Source: a virus
Strand: one strand, 5' to 3'
DNA length: 64,000 bases
Virus record (IMG/VR): IMGVR_UViG_3300042868_004707
Location: 1-64,000 of that record
In this document: in pieces, positions 52,801 to 61,170 of the stretch
Layout of the letters: every line of letters starts with the position of its first letter
Numbering within the stretch: the stretch's first letter is position 1
Position numbers and translations under genes: made by a program
Notes under the pieces: generated by a model
Told to the model about the DNA's origin: nothing
The model's input: only the letters and a program-made list of their open reading frames with translations
The model's database searches: none

Positions 52801-55211
52801 GATAATGGAGCTAGAGGTTCTTCTTCTTTACAACCTGGATCTCTTACTTCAGAATCTTTTGAAAAGTTTTTTCTTTTTCCTCTACCTAATGTAGGAAAAG
52901 TTCCAACTCTTACATATATTTTAAGATTATGACCAGAACCTATCCAAGGACTTTCTATAGGTCCTTCTACAGCATCATCAAAATATACAGTTATACCAGC
53001 TCTACCATTTTCAGCTCCAACAGTCCAAATATCATAATTTGCATATCTAGAATAAGCTACACATTTTTTATTATCTGGAACATATCCTGGAATTCCTGGT
53101 GTAATTTGATAAGAAGCATATCCATAAGCTACAGGACCAGAATTCCATCTTACTTGTTCCACTTTATTAAATACACCTTCTCCTAAGAATGTAGGTTTTA
53201 TAATTGAACAAATTTTTAAAGGATTGTTTTCAAGATGAAGTTCATATATTTTTCTTATTATTTCTTTGTTTGTATTACAATCAGTATATCTAACTGCTGT
53301 ATATGGACCTAATTCATCTTCATTATTAAAACTACGAACAATGATATCAAAAGATTCACATGACTCAAAATATGCATTATTATTAGCATTTAAAAATGCA
53401 TCTTCACTAAGATCATTATATGGATAGTTTGGATAGTAATATGTTTCTTCTTCTTTAACATAGCTTCCTACATTACGAAGAATACCTTTAGCAACAATAG
53501 ATCTATTTGTACTTCTATCACCACGAACAATTTTATATCCTACAATATCATCTTTCTCTTCATTTGTTAAATTAGACTCTCTGATTAATTGTATAACCTG
53601 TTCGTTGTTAATTTTTATACCAATAGGATAAATTGCACTAGATTGTTGCATTTCCACTTGATATCTATCTGAAACAATTACAGGAACAGAAGATTCAAAT
53701 GAAGGACTAATTAATATATCAGGAAACTTATGATGTCTAATTTGTTGATTAGCTAAGTCTCCCCAAACTTCTACATTACAAGGATAAGTTTCTGTAGATT
53801 CCCAATAAGCAAATTGACCAAATTGATATGGTCCTTTATAACTAGGCTCATCAGAGAATTGTGGAGATATTCCTATTACAGAAGCTGTATTATATATTTT
53901 CCAATAAGGAGCAGAAGTTCCTTCTCCTATAAAATCAGGATTGGTGTTTGGAACATCTGGTTGACTTACTATCTCATTGTTTGTTTGTTTTCTACCTGGA
54001 ATATGAAAACCATCTGTTTGTTTTCCATTTCTTAATAAGAATACAATCTCAAGTGCATACACTTCATCACGCAAGTACCCACGTAAGTTTGTTGCATTCA
54101 CTTCATCTGCATAACTTTCTGTAGAAGGTATTCTCCAACTTTCCCATTGAAGAGTTATTTGATTAGCTATTTTTTGATAATTCACTCTATCTATTGTAGA
54201 TAGTTTATCCCAAACTAAAACATCTTGCACTGCAGTTAAATCTCCTGCTACATCATAGTATGGAAACTTTTCAAATATATCATTTATAGAAAGTCTTATA
54301 TCAGTTTTACTTTGTCCTGTATAAGTTATTTGTTGTGTAAAATTATCTATGAAGTATGTTCCAACAAGTTCAACTGATGATATACCATTAATTGTTTTTA
54401 TTACAGCTAAGTTATAATATTGATACTTTCCTGTTGTATCTAAATTAGTTATATCAATAACTATTGACTTTCCTACAGGATAGTTAAAATTTACTGTAGT
54501 GAAGTCTGGATCTGCAATAGGTGTAGGATTTGTTATAGAATAGAAAGAAGTGTATGGACTACCTTGTGCATCTGTATATTGTATACCAAATTGATAAGTA
54601 CCTGCAATTAAATCTCCTCCTGAAATTACATCTATAATTTCTAATTGAGGAATATTAAAATTAGGTTGTATTTTTAATTTATTACAATCTAATTCATCTA
54701 ATGTAAGTACACTACAAGAATTAGGAATAATCTCTGTTACATAAGGCACATTATCAATGTCCATATATCTTCTAGGATTAAATCCATCTGTCCAATAAAT
54801 CTCTGTAGAGCAGTTTGTTATTCTATGAACAACTTTAGGTATAGGATGGTCAATGTTAAAGTTTAAACAATTAGCATTTACAATTGTTCTGTAAATACAA
54901 TCATTATTAATCATCTGTCCTATTTCACTTTCTCCTGTAGAAGAGTTAGCTAAAAAGAAAATAAACTTGTTTCTTTCTTGTATAAAATGACTTCCAATTA
55001 AGGAATATCCGTTAGGGAAACTAATACATAATTCATTCCCTGGCTCATTCTGGTAGTTTACAGAATTAGCATCAAAGTTTTCAACAGCAGCATTCAATGC
55101 ATATGTAAGTGTGCCTGGTTTAATCTGATTAACAGATTGATCCATGTTCAGTCCTACAGTGGCATTATTATACTCCTGCTTAATGTTTCCTTGTTGTTGT
55201 TCTTCAGCCAT
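49887..55211 (-). CDS. Giant crass-like tail protein (muzzle/tube candidate), 1774 aa
   Basis: VGLNMDQSVNQIKPGTLTYA, LNAAVENFDANSVNYQNEPG and FIFFLANSSTGESEI form the start typical of the large tail proteins of crass-like phages, whose beta-propeller-like repeats build the muzzle. The long centre is beta-rich with TDGFNPRRYMD and IGNIAYPKYWHSARS. The C-terminal part has several threonine runs linking small Cys-containing domains, ending in Thr-Thr-Ile. It follows the ring protein by 5 bases. The exact structural slot is inferred from order. Confidence 0.72.
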   Translation of the reverse strand: MAEEQQQGNIKQEYNNATVGLNMDQSVNQIKPGTLTYALNAAVENFDANSVNYQNEPGNELCISFPNGYSLIGSHFIQERNKFIFFLANSSTGESEIGQMINNDCIYRTIVNANCLNFNIDHPIPKVVHRITNCSTEIYWTDGFNPRRYMDIDNVPYVTEIIPNSCSVLTLDELDCNKLKIQPNFNIPQLEIIDVISGGDLIAGTYQFGIQYTDAQGSPYTSFYSITNPTPIADPDFTTVNFNYPVGKSIVIDITNLDTTGKYQYYNLAVIKTINGISSVELVGTYFIDNFTQQITYTGQSKTDIRLSINDIFEKFPYYDVAGDLTAVQDVLVWDKLSTIDRVNYQKIANQITLQWESWRIPSTESYADEVNATNLRGYLRDEVYALEIVFLLRNGKQTDGFHIPGRKQTNNEIVSQPDVPNTNPDFIGEGTSAPYWKIYNTASVIGISPQFSDEPSYKGPYQFGQFAYWESTETYPCNVEVWGDLANQQIRHHKFPDILISPSFESSVPVIVSDRYQVEMQQSSAIYPIGIKINNEQVIQLIRESNLTNEEKDDIVGYKIVRGDRSTNRSIVAKGILRNVGSYVKEEETYYYPNYPYNDLSEDAFLNANNNAYFESCESFDIIVRSFNNEDELGPYTAVRYTDCNTNKEIIRKIYELHLENNPLKICSIIKPTFLGEGVFNKVEQVRWNSGPVAYGYASYQITPGIPGYVPDNKKCVAYSRYANYDIWTVGAENGRAGITVYFDDAVEGPIESPWIGSGHNLKIYVRVGTFPTLGRGKRKNFSKDSEVRDPGCKEEEPLAPLSESLTNRQIFNSPETSFGQPFLGDVLKLENVMYGGGRAHFVEVRDNAKYRLLSKEAQQVALQSSSNIAGGDIVALFAAYQAYLEIYINGITRKNYAYSFNSIASYSYHSPVYNNLGIKQRNLDIKRYLIPGLQNVGDDNNINNYNRETSVYLKTDDSLPFPSKTDSLVYLGNSLIEDNSRFTIGGTNACATPQREQDINVVSYYGSIKNIVPGQWGQIYSYEKVDTGFQVIFSQFTPTESTIFGGDTFIGKFAFKTKLPFFLQNRVNAPDDSDVFYDAIGNIAYPKYWHSARSVLRNATAANQQLVNFISYKAHNFDCPNDTTQYTSINSPSELTYYDGYFYMFAYGVPNFYCESSYNLDLRQAFNNREGDFWPHVSTSIPDAWVQQSFVPIEQDNTYYYNVTFSKQNKENSFTNLPIDWNAICSTYYPFRTIYSEKQFTDADNKVNNWLIYRALSFYDFPQNYGNLISLDGIQNRAILARFENKSLMYNNLLTIDTSNPQAAYVGNPNMFSAPPIDFAETDLGYVGTQNKFLLKIPQGQITIDAKRGQIFLIQGTEAVDMTAFGSGVNRFMTDNLPFKILKYFPNVDTDNNFNGIGLHGVFDAKFDRVIITKLDYVPLDEDIKYDEVNKEFYVENIINDVVFRDVVYLDDAEFFCNRSFTISFNFNTKSWVSFHSYVPNFYIAENNFFYTGLNGCCDSVNGEATFTALVGEINRTKPTTTSTTSAAPIPLPTTTTTSTLALDCELEGTIIETYCNLEGDAIITVPPTTTTTICQRGNLSSDNLFITGYSESCDTNILDTTGSFEDACLGIEYLNTNEDWSYINIETISVAYNELEIGQIVYLDAYSTDCTLVPDGFYFTEESAFDTTVYQVESGVIVGIYNCGTTTTTTTFVPDTYCYNVTIYGSVVLIWTDGSNVTHYDEYSDTFVTLCAQYESISFETDSDGYIFIQACGDPCTEVIDCPTTTTTTTI

Positions 55212-55216
55212 TGTTA

Positions 55217-56191
55217 TTAATTGTTACGTCTTCTACCATATCTATTAGTACGGTTAGGAAGCTCATACATATTAAATCTATTAAGATCGTTTTTAATTCT
55301 TCTTTGTTTCTCCCAAGGAGTTTGTTTCTTCATTTCAATCTCAGCCATGATGTACGCTTCTTCATAAGCTTGTTTGTGATACATCATTTTTTGTTGCAAC
55401 TGATTAAAAGTTTCATCATTAGTTTGATTCGTAAGAGTTTCAAACATTTTAAATTTAATGAATGCTTCTACATATTCTCTAATACGATAATTGTCTGGAA
55501 TCATTTGATTACCTATTTCATCATATTCTGTAGCATAGAATAATAAATGTACAACACCATTTCTAAAATTAGTTACAAACTTATTATCTCTAATATCAAA
55601 ACTATCGTAACTAGCAGCACCAGGAGTGAATTCATGAATAGGAGGAGCTTCAGCATAGAAGTCCCAATTGTTTGTATATTCCACTCCACAGTTTTGTTTT
55701 GCAGATATATTACCAGGTTTAAGTAAATACTGATGAGTAAATCCTCTAGCAACAGTGTTGTTTGTTTTGTATACAGCTTGTACTAATTCTGGCATACATG
55801 TACCATTACATGCAGGATCTTGACAACCTGGTCTATTACAAGGAGTTCCTCCAATAGTTAATGGAGCCACTTGAATAGTGGTTGCACTAGCAGCTTGTGA
55901 ATAAAATGAATTAGCTGATTGATATGGATATCCAGAAACTTCTGTACACATCCAAGCTTCTCTTACAGCATAAAAGTTATCAGGAAGTCTAGCTTGAAAA
56001 TCTTCTACAAACAAGATTTCTTCACTTATTACAAATGTAGTTCTTCCTAACTTCTTTAGAGCTTTGTCTAAGTAAGTAGGAAATAAAAGATCATCTATTG
56101 CACCAGTATCGAAATAACTTTTAAGTTCTTCTTTAACAGTGGCATAAACAGGTTCTGGTGATACGAAATTATATTTATAGTAGTATGACAT
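55217..56191 (-). CDS. Tail stabilisation/ring protein (P22 gp4-like), 324 aa
   Basis: The N-terminal half has LDKALKKLGRTTFVI and ARLPDNFYAVREAWMCTE, then DIRDNKFVTNFRNGVVHLLF and MIPDNYRIREYVEAFIKFKM, followed by a helical end with FNQLQQKMMYHKQAYEEAY. This fits the Tstab-type gp4-like neck proteins of crass-like phages. It is a head-to-tail connector. Next gene upstream is the IHF-like protein, as in p-crAssphage. Confidence 0.72.
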   Translation of the reverse strand: MSYYYKYNFVSPEPVYATVKEELKSYFDTGAIDDLLFPTYLDKALKKLGRTTFVISEEILFVEDFQARLPDNFYAVREAWMCTEVSGYPYQSANSFYSQAASATTIQVAPLTIGGTPCNRPGCQDPACNGTCMPELVQAVYKTNNTVARGFTHQYLLKPGNISAKQNCGVEYTNNWDFYAEAPPIHEFTPGAASYDSFDIRDNKFVTNFRNGVVHLLFYATEYDEIGNQMIPDNYRIREYVEAFIKFKMFETLTNQTNDETFNQLQQKMMYHKQAYEEAYIMAEIEMKKQTPWEKQRRIKNDLNRFNMYELPNRTNRYGRRRNN

Positions 56192-56197
56192 AGTTTA

Positions 56198-56677
56198 TTA
56201 TTTTTTCCATTCACGATAAATGTGTTGATACTTGTCGTTGGTTTTTAAGTAATGTGACAATAGTCTTGATGTAAGTCTAGAAGGTTTGAAATACCATAGA
56301 TCAGAATGTTTAAATCGTGCTGTTGACTTAAACCACATCCAACCAAAGAAATATCCTTCTGTGTGATAATTGAAGTTGTATATAACCTTACCTTTCTCTT
56401 TAGTTTTTTGCCAGTCAATAGGTAAGTTTACAAACTCTTTACCATCTATATTATTTTTTAGTTTTCTTCTTTTCTTTTTATTGATTGAGAACTCTCCAAA
56501 CCCATAAGGTAGTTTTGCTTTATCACCTGTTTCTAAAATGTATTCTTTAAATAACTCATTGAATGTATAGAGAATATTTCTCCACTCATCATATGTAAGT
56601 TTTATAGAAGGGTGTTTTTTGCAAAACTGATTATAGTTTTCTTTACTAGAGCTTCTCCAATCAATCTTCGTTCTCAT
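56198..56677 (-). CDS. IHF/HU-like crass family protein (IHF_54-like candidate)
   Basis: WRNILYTFNELFKEYILETG then KAKLPYGFGEFSINKKKRRK resembles the HU/IHF core, where a helix is followed by G-x-V-x-LPGFG and a strand into basic residues. NLPIDWQKTKEKGKVIYNFN and FFGWMWFKSTARFK follow, which are outside ordinary HU. The order beside the ring protein matches the IHF_54 gene of p-crAssphage. A neck/tail structural role is possible; the DNA binding is inferred. Confidence 0.5.
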   Translation of the reverse strand: MRTKIDWRSSSKENYNQFCKKHPSIKLTYDEWRNILYTFNELFKEYILETGDKAKLPYGFGEFSINKKKRRKLKNNIDGKEFVNLPIDWQKTKEKGKVIYNFNYHTEGYFFGWMWFKSTARFKHSDLWYFKPSRLTSRLLSHYLKTNDKYQHIYREWKK

Positions 56678-57405
56678 TAACTATTTGGTTTTGAGTTAGG
56701 TGCTTGTCCATCTATTCCTTCTGCACTCATGTCTGTTTTAAGATTGAAGTATGTAGATAAAAGTTTTTGAGATGTAAGTTCTAATGTTTGCTGTTCCAAG
56801 TATCCAGGAAGAGGAAACTCTTTATCTAATGGATTCTTACATATCTCATCTAATGTATACTCTGGAGATCCACATCCACATTCTGGATACATGATTTCAT
56901 TATTTACATCTTCTTCAAATAAAGCTACAAATCGAATTGATTTAAGTAAAGGATTGTTTACATATAGATATCCATTAGATATCCAGAAGTATTCTTCTTT
57001 CTTGATTATAGGAAGCTTTAATAGATTGATGTATCTGTTTACAGTGATCTCTTTTAATTTCTTTCCTGTACCACCCATAGCATTAATAGAATAAACTCCT
57101 TGTATTACATATTGGTAATTACCTTCTGATATACGTGGGAGTTTAAGTTTTGTTCTTGCAATAGTACATTCATCTACATAGTTACAACATTCAGAGATGG
57201 GTACTTCTATCATCTCTAAACATGGAATAGTAGTGAACAATGTGTCAGTTGCCCAAAGTTTTCTAAGATTGGTTTCTCTTTTAATAAGTAATAAAGCATT
57301 GTTTCTAATCTCAGAAGCAATTGCACGGTCAGTTATAAGAGAGTCAGTCGATAATATTTTATGAACTGAACGAACGTCACTAACAAGTTTTCTTAATGTT
57401 GCCAT
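56677..57405 (-). CDS. Neck/tail ring protein, 242 aa
   Basis: MATLRKLVSDVRSVHKILST, DSLITDRAIASEIRNNALLL and NLRKLWATDTLFTTIPCLEM form a helical N-terminus common to crass-like neck proteins. ECCNY, GNYQYVIQGVYSI and YFWISNGYLYVNNP are the following beta domain. No enzyme motif. It shares a base with the IHF-like gene's start/stop junction. Probably a ring in the head-to-tail connector. Confidence 0.7.
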   Translation of the reverse strand: MATLRKLVSDVRSVHKILSTDSLITDRAIASEIRNNALLLIKRETNLRKLWATDTLFTTIPCLEMIEVPISECCNYVDECTIARTKLKLPRISEGNYQYVIQGVYSINAMGGTGKKLKEITVNRYINLLKLPIIKKEEYFWISNGYLYVNNPLLKSIRFVALFEEDVNNEIMYPECGCGSPEYTLDEICKNPLDKEFPLPGYLEQQTLELTSQKLLSTYFNLKTDMSAEGIDGQAPNSKPNS

Positions 57406-57899
57406 TTTTCTAAATAAATTATTGCGTTATTTAATAATTTTTTATCATCTTTAAAGTTTCCAAGAGCTAAATTACAATTATGACATAATATTCCTCTTAT
57501 TTTATTAGAAACATGACAATGGTCAATATATAAATCTCTTTTATATTTTATAAAATGTTCTTTTCTTGATAAAGAACATATACTACATTTATTATCATCT
57601 CTTAATAATAAAGAATCAAATTCTTCTGGAGTTAATTTATATGGTCTTAATCTACTTTTAGTTCTTCTTTCTGGATTATTTTTCCAATCTTCTTTAGATT
57701 TTACACTTAACTTTTCTTTATTTTTTACATAATGTTTTCTTGATAACTCTTTAGCTTTATCTTGATTGTTATCATAATACAACTTAGCTGTTTTAGAAGT
57801 GCATTGTTTACATATAGATTTTAAACCATCTCCATTATGAGAATTTTTATAAAAATCATCAGTACTTTTATTTATTTTACATCGATTGCAAACTTTCAT
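57393..57899 (-). CDS. Endonuclease VII-like (HNH/His-Me) nuclease
   Basis: N-terminal KVCNRCKINKSTDDFYKNS...SICKQC is a zinc-binding start. The nuclease core is DDNKCSICSLSRK, LYIDHCHVSNKIRGILCHNC then NLALGNFKDD, the Endonuclease_7 family pattern. ATG at 57899 follows the phosphoesterase stop by 4 bases; an ATG at 57950 would lie within that gene. It overlaps the ring protein gene by 13 bases, so it is probably an inserted mobile endonuclease, not a resident resolvase. Confidence 0.78.
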   Translation of the reverse strand: MKVCNRCKINKSTDDFYKNSHNGDGLKSICKQCTSKTAKLYYDNNQDKAKELSRKHYVKNKEKLSVKSKEDWKNNPERRTKSRLRPYKLTPEEFDSLLLRDDNKCSICSLSRKEHFIKYKRDLYIDHCHVSNKIRGILCHNCNLALGNFKDDKKLLNNAIIYLEKWQH

Positions 57900-57903
57900 A
57901 ACT

Positions 57904-59118
57904 TTAAATTCTTTCTTCAAATTCGGCAACTTTACCTTTAATAGAATCATACACTAAAACTAATGCACAACGGATACTGTGTACGAAATTATTATCTAAG
58001 TGCCATCTATCTGTTCCAGATAAGCTAGGCATTTGTTGTATTCTTACTCCCTTCACTTCTTTAGCCATATAGTGATGTTTATCACCTGTATGAACTTCTC
58101 TGTAAACAGCATCACCAAATTGATGACTATATTTAGAATGTGTTGCAAATAATAATGGAAGATCTTCTATCTTACAATTACCATGATGCCATCCAATAAA
58201 TGTATTTCCTAATGTGATTCCTTTTATAACAGAATGTTCTCTTATAAACTCTACATCTAATTCATCTCTAAAGAACACATCTAATGCATGTGCTAGATAA
58301 TAAGATTTAGTTCTATCATGGTTTCCTTGTACAAGAACAACAGTTACATTGTTACAATGTTGTCTCAACATATTAATTGTATCTACAAGAATAGCAAAGC
58401 CTAATTCATACTCTTCTGCATAATCCATTATAGTGTCTTGTGGAGTACCGTTTGTAGTTTGGTGTTGATAATTATCAGTGTGAAAATAATCGTTGGATAT
58501 AGGAAGAATGATATTGTTTACATTGTAATTACTAGTCACTTTCTCAATCAAAGACTGAGCCACACTAACATATCTTAAAACTCTTGTAGTTATGTCATTA
58601 TCACCATCCACTGTTCTTTTAGCTAAATGATAATCAGATATAGAGATTTCTACATCTACAAAGTCTTTATCTACAAAACGATCTACTTTGGTGATTGATA
58701 CATTATTTGGTTTGTAGTTTTCTAAAAATCTTGCAAAGTCTTCAGGAGAGTAATCTTTTGCTTCTTTTCTTTTTGAAAAGATTGAGGAAGTGAATTTACC
58801 ATTAGGTAATAATTTAGACCAGTAGTTTGTTATAACATACTTATCTAAGTTTATCTTATGTAACTTAGCTAGTTCAATGTCATCTTTAGGTTCAAAGTCT
58901 GTAACTATTGTACTTTCTATTGTACCTTTTTCAACATTCACTTTGCGTTCTCCTGCAATAGTTTTTATTACATCTTCATTATCTTTTTCTCTAAGTTCTT
59001 TCATGAGCTCATTGACCTCAAATTCACTTATCCCTAGTTTCTCAGCATAGAACTTTTTACTTTTCTTCTGACTTAATAACTCTTCTAATCGGTTCAATAA
59101 ACTTTGATTTTCAGACAT
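57904..59118 (-). CDS. Calcineurin-like phosphoesterase with HTH start, 404 aa
   Basis: N-terminus: KFYAEKLGISEFEVNELMKE looks like a helix-turn-helix. The catalytic part has ISISDYHL, ISNDYFHTDN, VQGNHDR, GWHHGN and TGDKHH, the ordered metal ligands of calcineurin-like enzymes. Such phage proteins may be nucleases or phosphodiesterases. It starts a transcription unit with its own promoter candidate. The presence of the DNA-binding domain suggests a DNA substrate, but this is inference. Confidence 0.8.
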   Translation of the reverse strand: MSENQSLLNRLEELLSQKKSKKFYAEKLGISEFEVNELMKELREKDNEDVIKTIAGERKVNVEKGTIESTIVTDFEPKDDIELAKLHKINLDKYVITNYWSKLLPNGKFTSSIFSKRKEAKDYSPEDFARFLENYKPNNVSITKVDRFVDKDFVDVEISISDYHLAKRTVDGDNDITTRVLRYVSVAQSLIEKVTSNYNVNNIILPISNDYFHTDNYQHQTTNGTPQDTIMDYAEEYELGFAILVDTINMLRQHCNNVTVVLVQGNHDRTKSYYLAHALDVFFRDELDVEFIREHSVIKGITLGNTFIGWHHGNCKIEDLPLLFATHSKYSHQFGDAVYREVHTGDKHHYMAKEVKGVRIQQMPSLSGTDRWHLDNNFVHSIRCALVLVYDSIKGKVAEFEERI

Positions 59119-59147
59119 ATTTGCTCATGTTAGTTAAAAAAATATTG

Positions 59148-59180
59148 TAAAGATAATTAATAGTTTTTATATATTCCAAA
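59148..59180 (-). promoter_or_regulatory. Promoter (TTTGG-N20-TATCTTTA)
   Basis: On the minus strand TTTGG (59180-59176) is followed after 20 bases by TATCTTTA (59155-59148). It precedes the phosphoesterase gene and matches the recA and 48964 promoter candidates. Confidence 0.58.
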
Positions 59181-59224
59181 TAATTTTAGTTAGAGACTTA
59201 ATTCTTTATAATTAAAATAGTTAG

Positions 59225-59257
59225 AAACAAAAACTCCCCAAGAAAAACCTTGAGGAG
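59225..59257 (-). terminator. Rho-independent terminator
   Basis: Minus-strand CTCCTCAAG and CTTGGGGAG pair (one G-T, so the fold is better on this strand), followed by TTTTTGTTT. It ends the fibre gene operon. Confidence 0.85.
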
Positions 59258-59287
59258 AAATCTTGTAAAACCAACAAAACAAGATTT
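59258..59287 (-). other. Second hairpin before the terminator
   Basis: AAATCTTG (59258-59265) and CAAGATTT (59280-59287) are perfect complements with a 14-base loop. It lies directly between the threonine-tail gene and the terminator, and may protect the 3' end. Confidence 0.5.
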
Positions 59288-59293
59288 TTTATT

Positions 59294-59575
59294 TTAAATA
59301 GGTATAGTAGTAGTACTAGTTGTTGTAGGACTAACTGTTGTTGTAGTGGTAGTTGTAGATTCTAATAAAATATCTACATAGTTTGTGCACACCCCATTAG
59401 ATTTAATTCTAACAGTAGTAGTATAATCAGGAACTAATGCAGAAGAATATCCTGCAAGCAATGCTGATTTAGAAACTCCTGATTCAAAAGCTGACACATA
59501 TCCATCTAGATTTGAATATAAATCAAATGGACCTGAATCACTTCCTGCGGTTGTTAATGTTATTAATATTGTCAT
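59294..59575 (-). CDS. Beta module with threonine tail, 93 aa
   Basis: Consists of the module ILITLTTAGSDSGPFDLYSN...VSKSALLAGYSSALV and TTVRIKSNGVC found also at the N-terminus of 49021-49887, followed by a threonine/serine tail (TTTTTTTVSPTTT). It is the last gene before a terminator. Probably an appendage or attachment unit; the tail may be a linker or a glycosylation site. Confidence 0.65.
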   Translation of the reverse strand: MTILITLTTAGSDSGPFDLYSNLDGYVSAFESGVSKSALLAGYSSALVPDYTTTVRIKSNGVCTNYVDILLESTTTTTTTVSPTTTSTTTIPI

Positions 59576-59594
59576 ATTATATTATTTTAAATTA

Positions 59595-60767
59595 TTAAAT
59601 ACAATAGCTTATTGGATATTCAATACGTCCATCTGTTCTAATTTCTACATATCCTGAAGCATCTCCAAGTATTTGTATATGCCAAAATCTATTATTTCCA
59701 TTAAAAGGACTAGAACCATCAGGATTTATGTACGCATATTTATTAAGACCAACATTTTTGATATATAATGTGGTAGTTAATTCATAAGTACAAGTATCTG
59801 GTGAATTAGTTGCTTTACTTTCAGTAGATATTAACATAGGTGCAATACAACATTCATTAAGTTTTATAGGATCTGGTAAAGGAGTAATCTCTGAATCTAT
59901 TTCTATATATTGTGAAATATATGGATTAGTTCTACTTACACAAATAGTTTCAGTTCCAACTTTATTAAATGAGAATGTGTAATACTCATTAGAAAAACAA
60001 GCTTCATCTACATACACGTAAACTGTATTATTATCACTATCGTCTAATTGTTCTTGAGTTACAGTAACTTCATAAACATAACAATCGCAATATATAGTGG
60101 TTGTGGTGGTCGTAGTTGGTACTACAGTAGTGCTTGTAGTAGTTGTTGTGATACATTCTCCAATTACGTATATATCACCTTCTCCACATGAAAATGTAGG
60201 AGTTGGAGCTGTTGATAGTACACAAAATGTAGGAAGATCTCCTGTACCAACCTCTGCTGTTTGAACATCTCCATAACAATCTGTATATTCAAATATTGCA
60301 TATAGTTTTCCTGGACAGTTTATACTTACATTAACTTCATAATTTAAACAAGATGACACAACAGTTGTTGTGGTTGTAGTTGTACTAGAAGAAGAAGAAG
60401 TAGTAGTGGTTGATGTTGAACTACTGCTACTAGTTGTAGTTGTAGTTACAGGTAATGTAGTGGTGGTTGTAGTTGTTGGAGGTAATGTTGTTGTAGTTGT
60501 AGTAGTTGGACAACATACATTTAATTGACTATATATGTTAGTTATATCTTCTGTAATAACCATTACATCTTCTGTAAGATTTATCACATTTTCCGTAATA
60601 GAATCAACATCAGCTTTAACTTCACATATAACAGCATCAAATTTAGCAAGAATAGTATTTAATCCATCACACGTACTTACATCTGTACAAGGAAGTGGAG
60701 TGCTATCATATTTGACAGCACTCGTTCCTATTATACTTGTGTTATTTATTTGAGAGCAATTAGCCAT
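59595..60767 (-). CDS. Appendage protein with threonine tracts, 390 aa
   Basis: Starts with a Cys-rich unit and coiled coil (YDSTPLPCTDVSTCDGLNTI, LAKFDAVICEVKADVDSITE) homologous to 60775-61158. Three long Thr/Ser runs then separate small Cys-containing beta domains (CPGKLYAIFEYTDCYGD, CDCYVYEVTVTQEQLDD, CTYELTTTLYIKNVG). This resembles a beads-on-a-string fibre. Expected on the virion surface; receptor unknown. Confidence 0.65.
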   Translation of the reverse strand: MANCSQINNTSIIGTSAVKYDSTPLPCTDVSTCDGLNTILAKFDAVICEVKADVDSITENVINLTEDVMVITEDITNIYSQLNVCCPTTTTTTTLPPTTTTTTTLPVTTTTTSSSSSTSTTTTSSSSSTTTTTTTVVSSCLNYEVNVSINCPGKLYAIFEYTDCYGDVQTAEVGTGDLPTFCVLSTAPTPTFSCGEGDIYVIGECITTTTTSTTVVPTTTTTTTIYCDCYVYEVTVTQEQLDDSDNNTVYVYVDEACFSNEYYTFSFNKVGTETICVSRTNPYISQYIEIDSEITPLPDPIKLNECCIAPMLISTESKATNSPDTCTYELTTTLYIKNVGLNKYAYINPDGSSPFNGNNRFWHIQILGDASGYVEIRTDGRIEYPISYCI

Positions 60768-60774
60768 TTTATTT

Positions 60775-61158
60775 TTAAATTAAAGTGGTAGTTGTAGTGG
60801 TTGTTGCAGAACAACATTCATCTAATCTATTGTATATATCAACTATATCACCATTGATGTCAATCACTTGATTAGTGATGTTTGTAACTTGGTTAGTTAG
60901 ATAATTTATCTGCGTTATCAAATTACAAATAATCTCATCTATCTTTTGTAACACTACATTAAGTGTATCACATGGTTCAGCCACTATACATGGTAATTCA
61001 GGACCATCATAGACAATAGTACTAGATATAGTTAAATGAGTGCTACATGGATTGTTGTTGTTACAACTACTATTGGTAATTGTAGAACTACACCCACAAG
61101 GACTATTTAAGACTACGTCTGTACAACAAGGATTGACTGGTAAAAAAGGATATGCCAT
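60775..61158 (-). CDS. Cys-rich coiled-coil protein with threonine tail, 127 aa
   Basis: Cys-rich start (NPCCTDVVLNSPCGCSS), IVYDGPELPCIVAEPCDTL, then a helical coiled coil (VVLQKIDEIICNLITQINYL, VTNITNQVIDINGDIVDIYN) ending DECC followed by a Thr tail. The same order is in the neighbour at 59595, so they are paralogues. The Cys may form disulphides. Likely trimeric fibre piece. Confidence 0.65.
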   Translation of the reverse strand: MAYPFLPVNPCCTDVVLNSPCGCSSTITNSSCNNNNPCSTHLTISSTIVYDGPELPCIVAEPCDTLNVVLQKIDEIICNLITQINYLTNQVTNITNQVIDINGDIVDIYNRLDECCSATTTTTTTLI

Positions 61159-61170
61159 TTTGATAAGTTG

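Noticed and set aside
57900-57950. Upstream start ATG 57950 for the endonuclease VII-like gene
   Set aside because: The extra 17 residues overlap the phosphoesterase end; ATG 57899 gives the zinc-binding start directly.
60100-60520. Repetitive GTAGTTGTTG-type DNA, looked at as a CRISPR or satellite
   Set aside because: The units have no constant repeat and spacer; they are irregular threonine codons within a gene.
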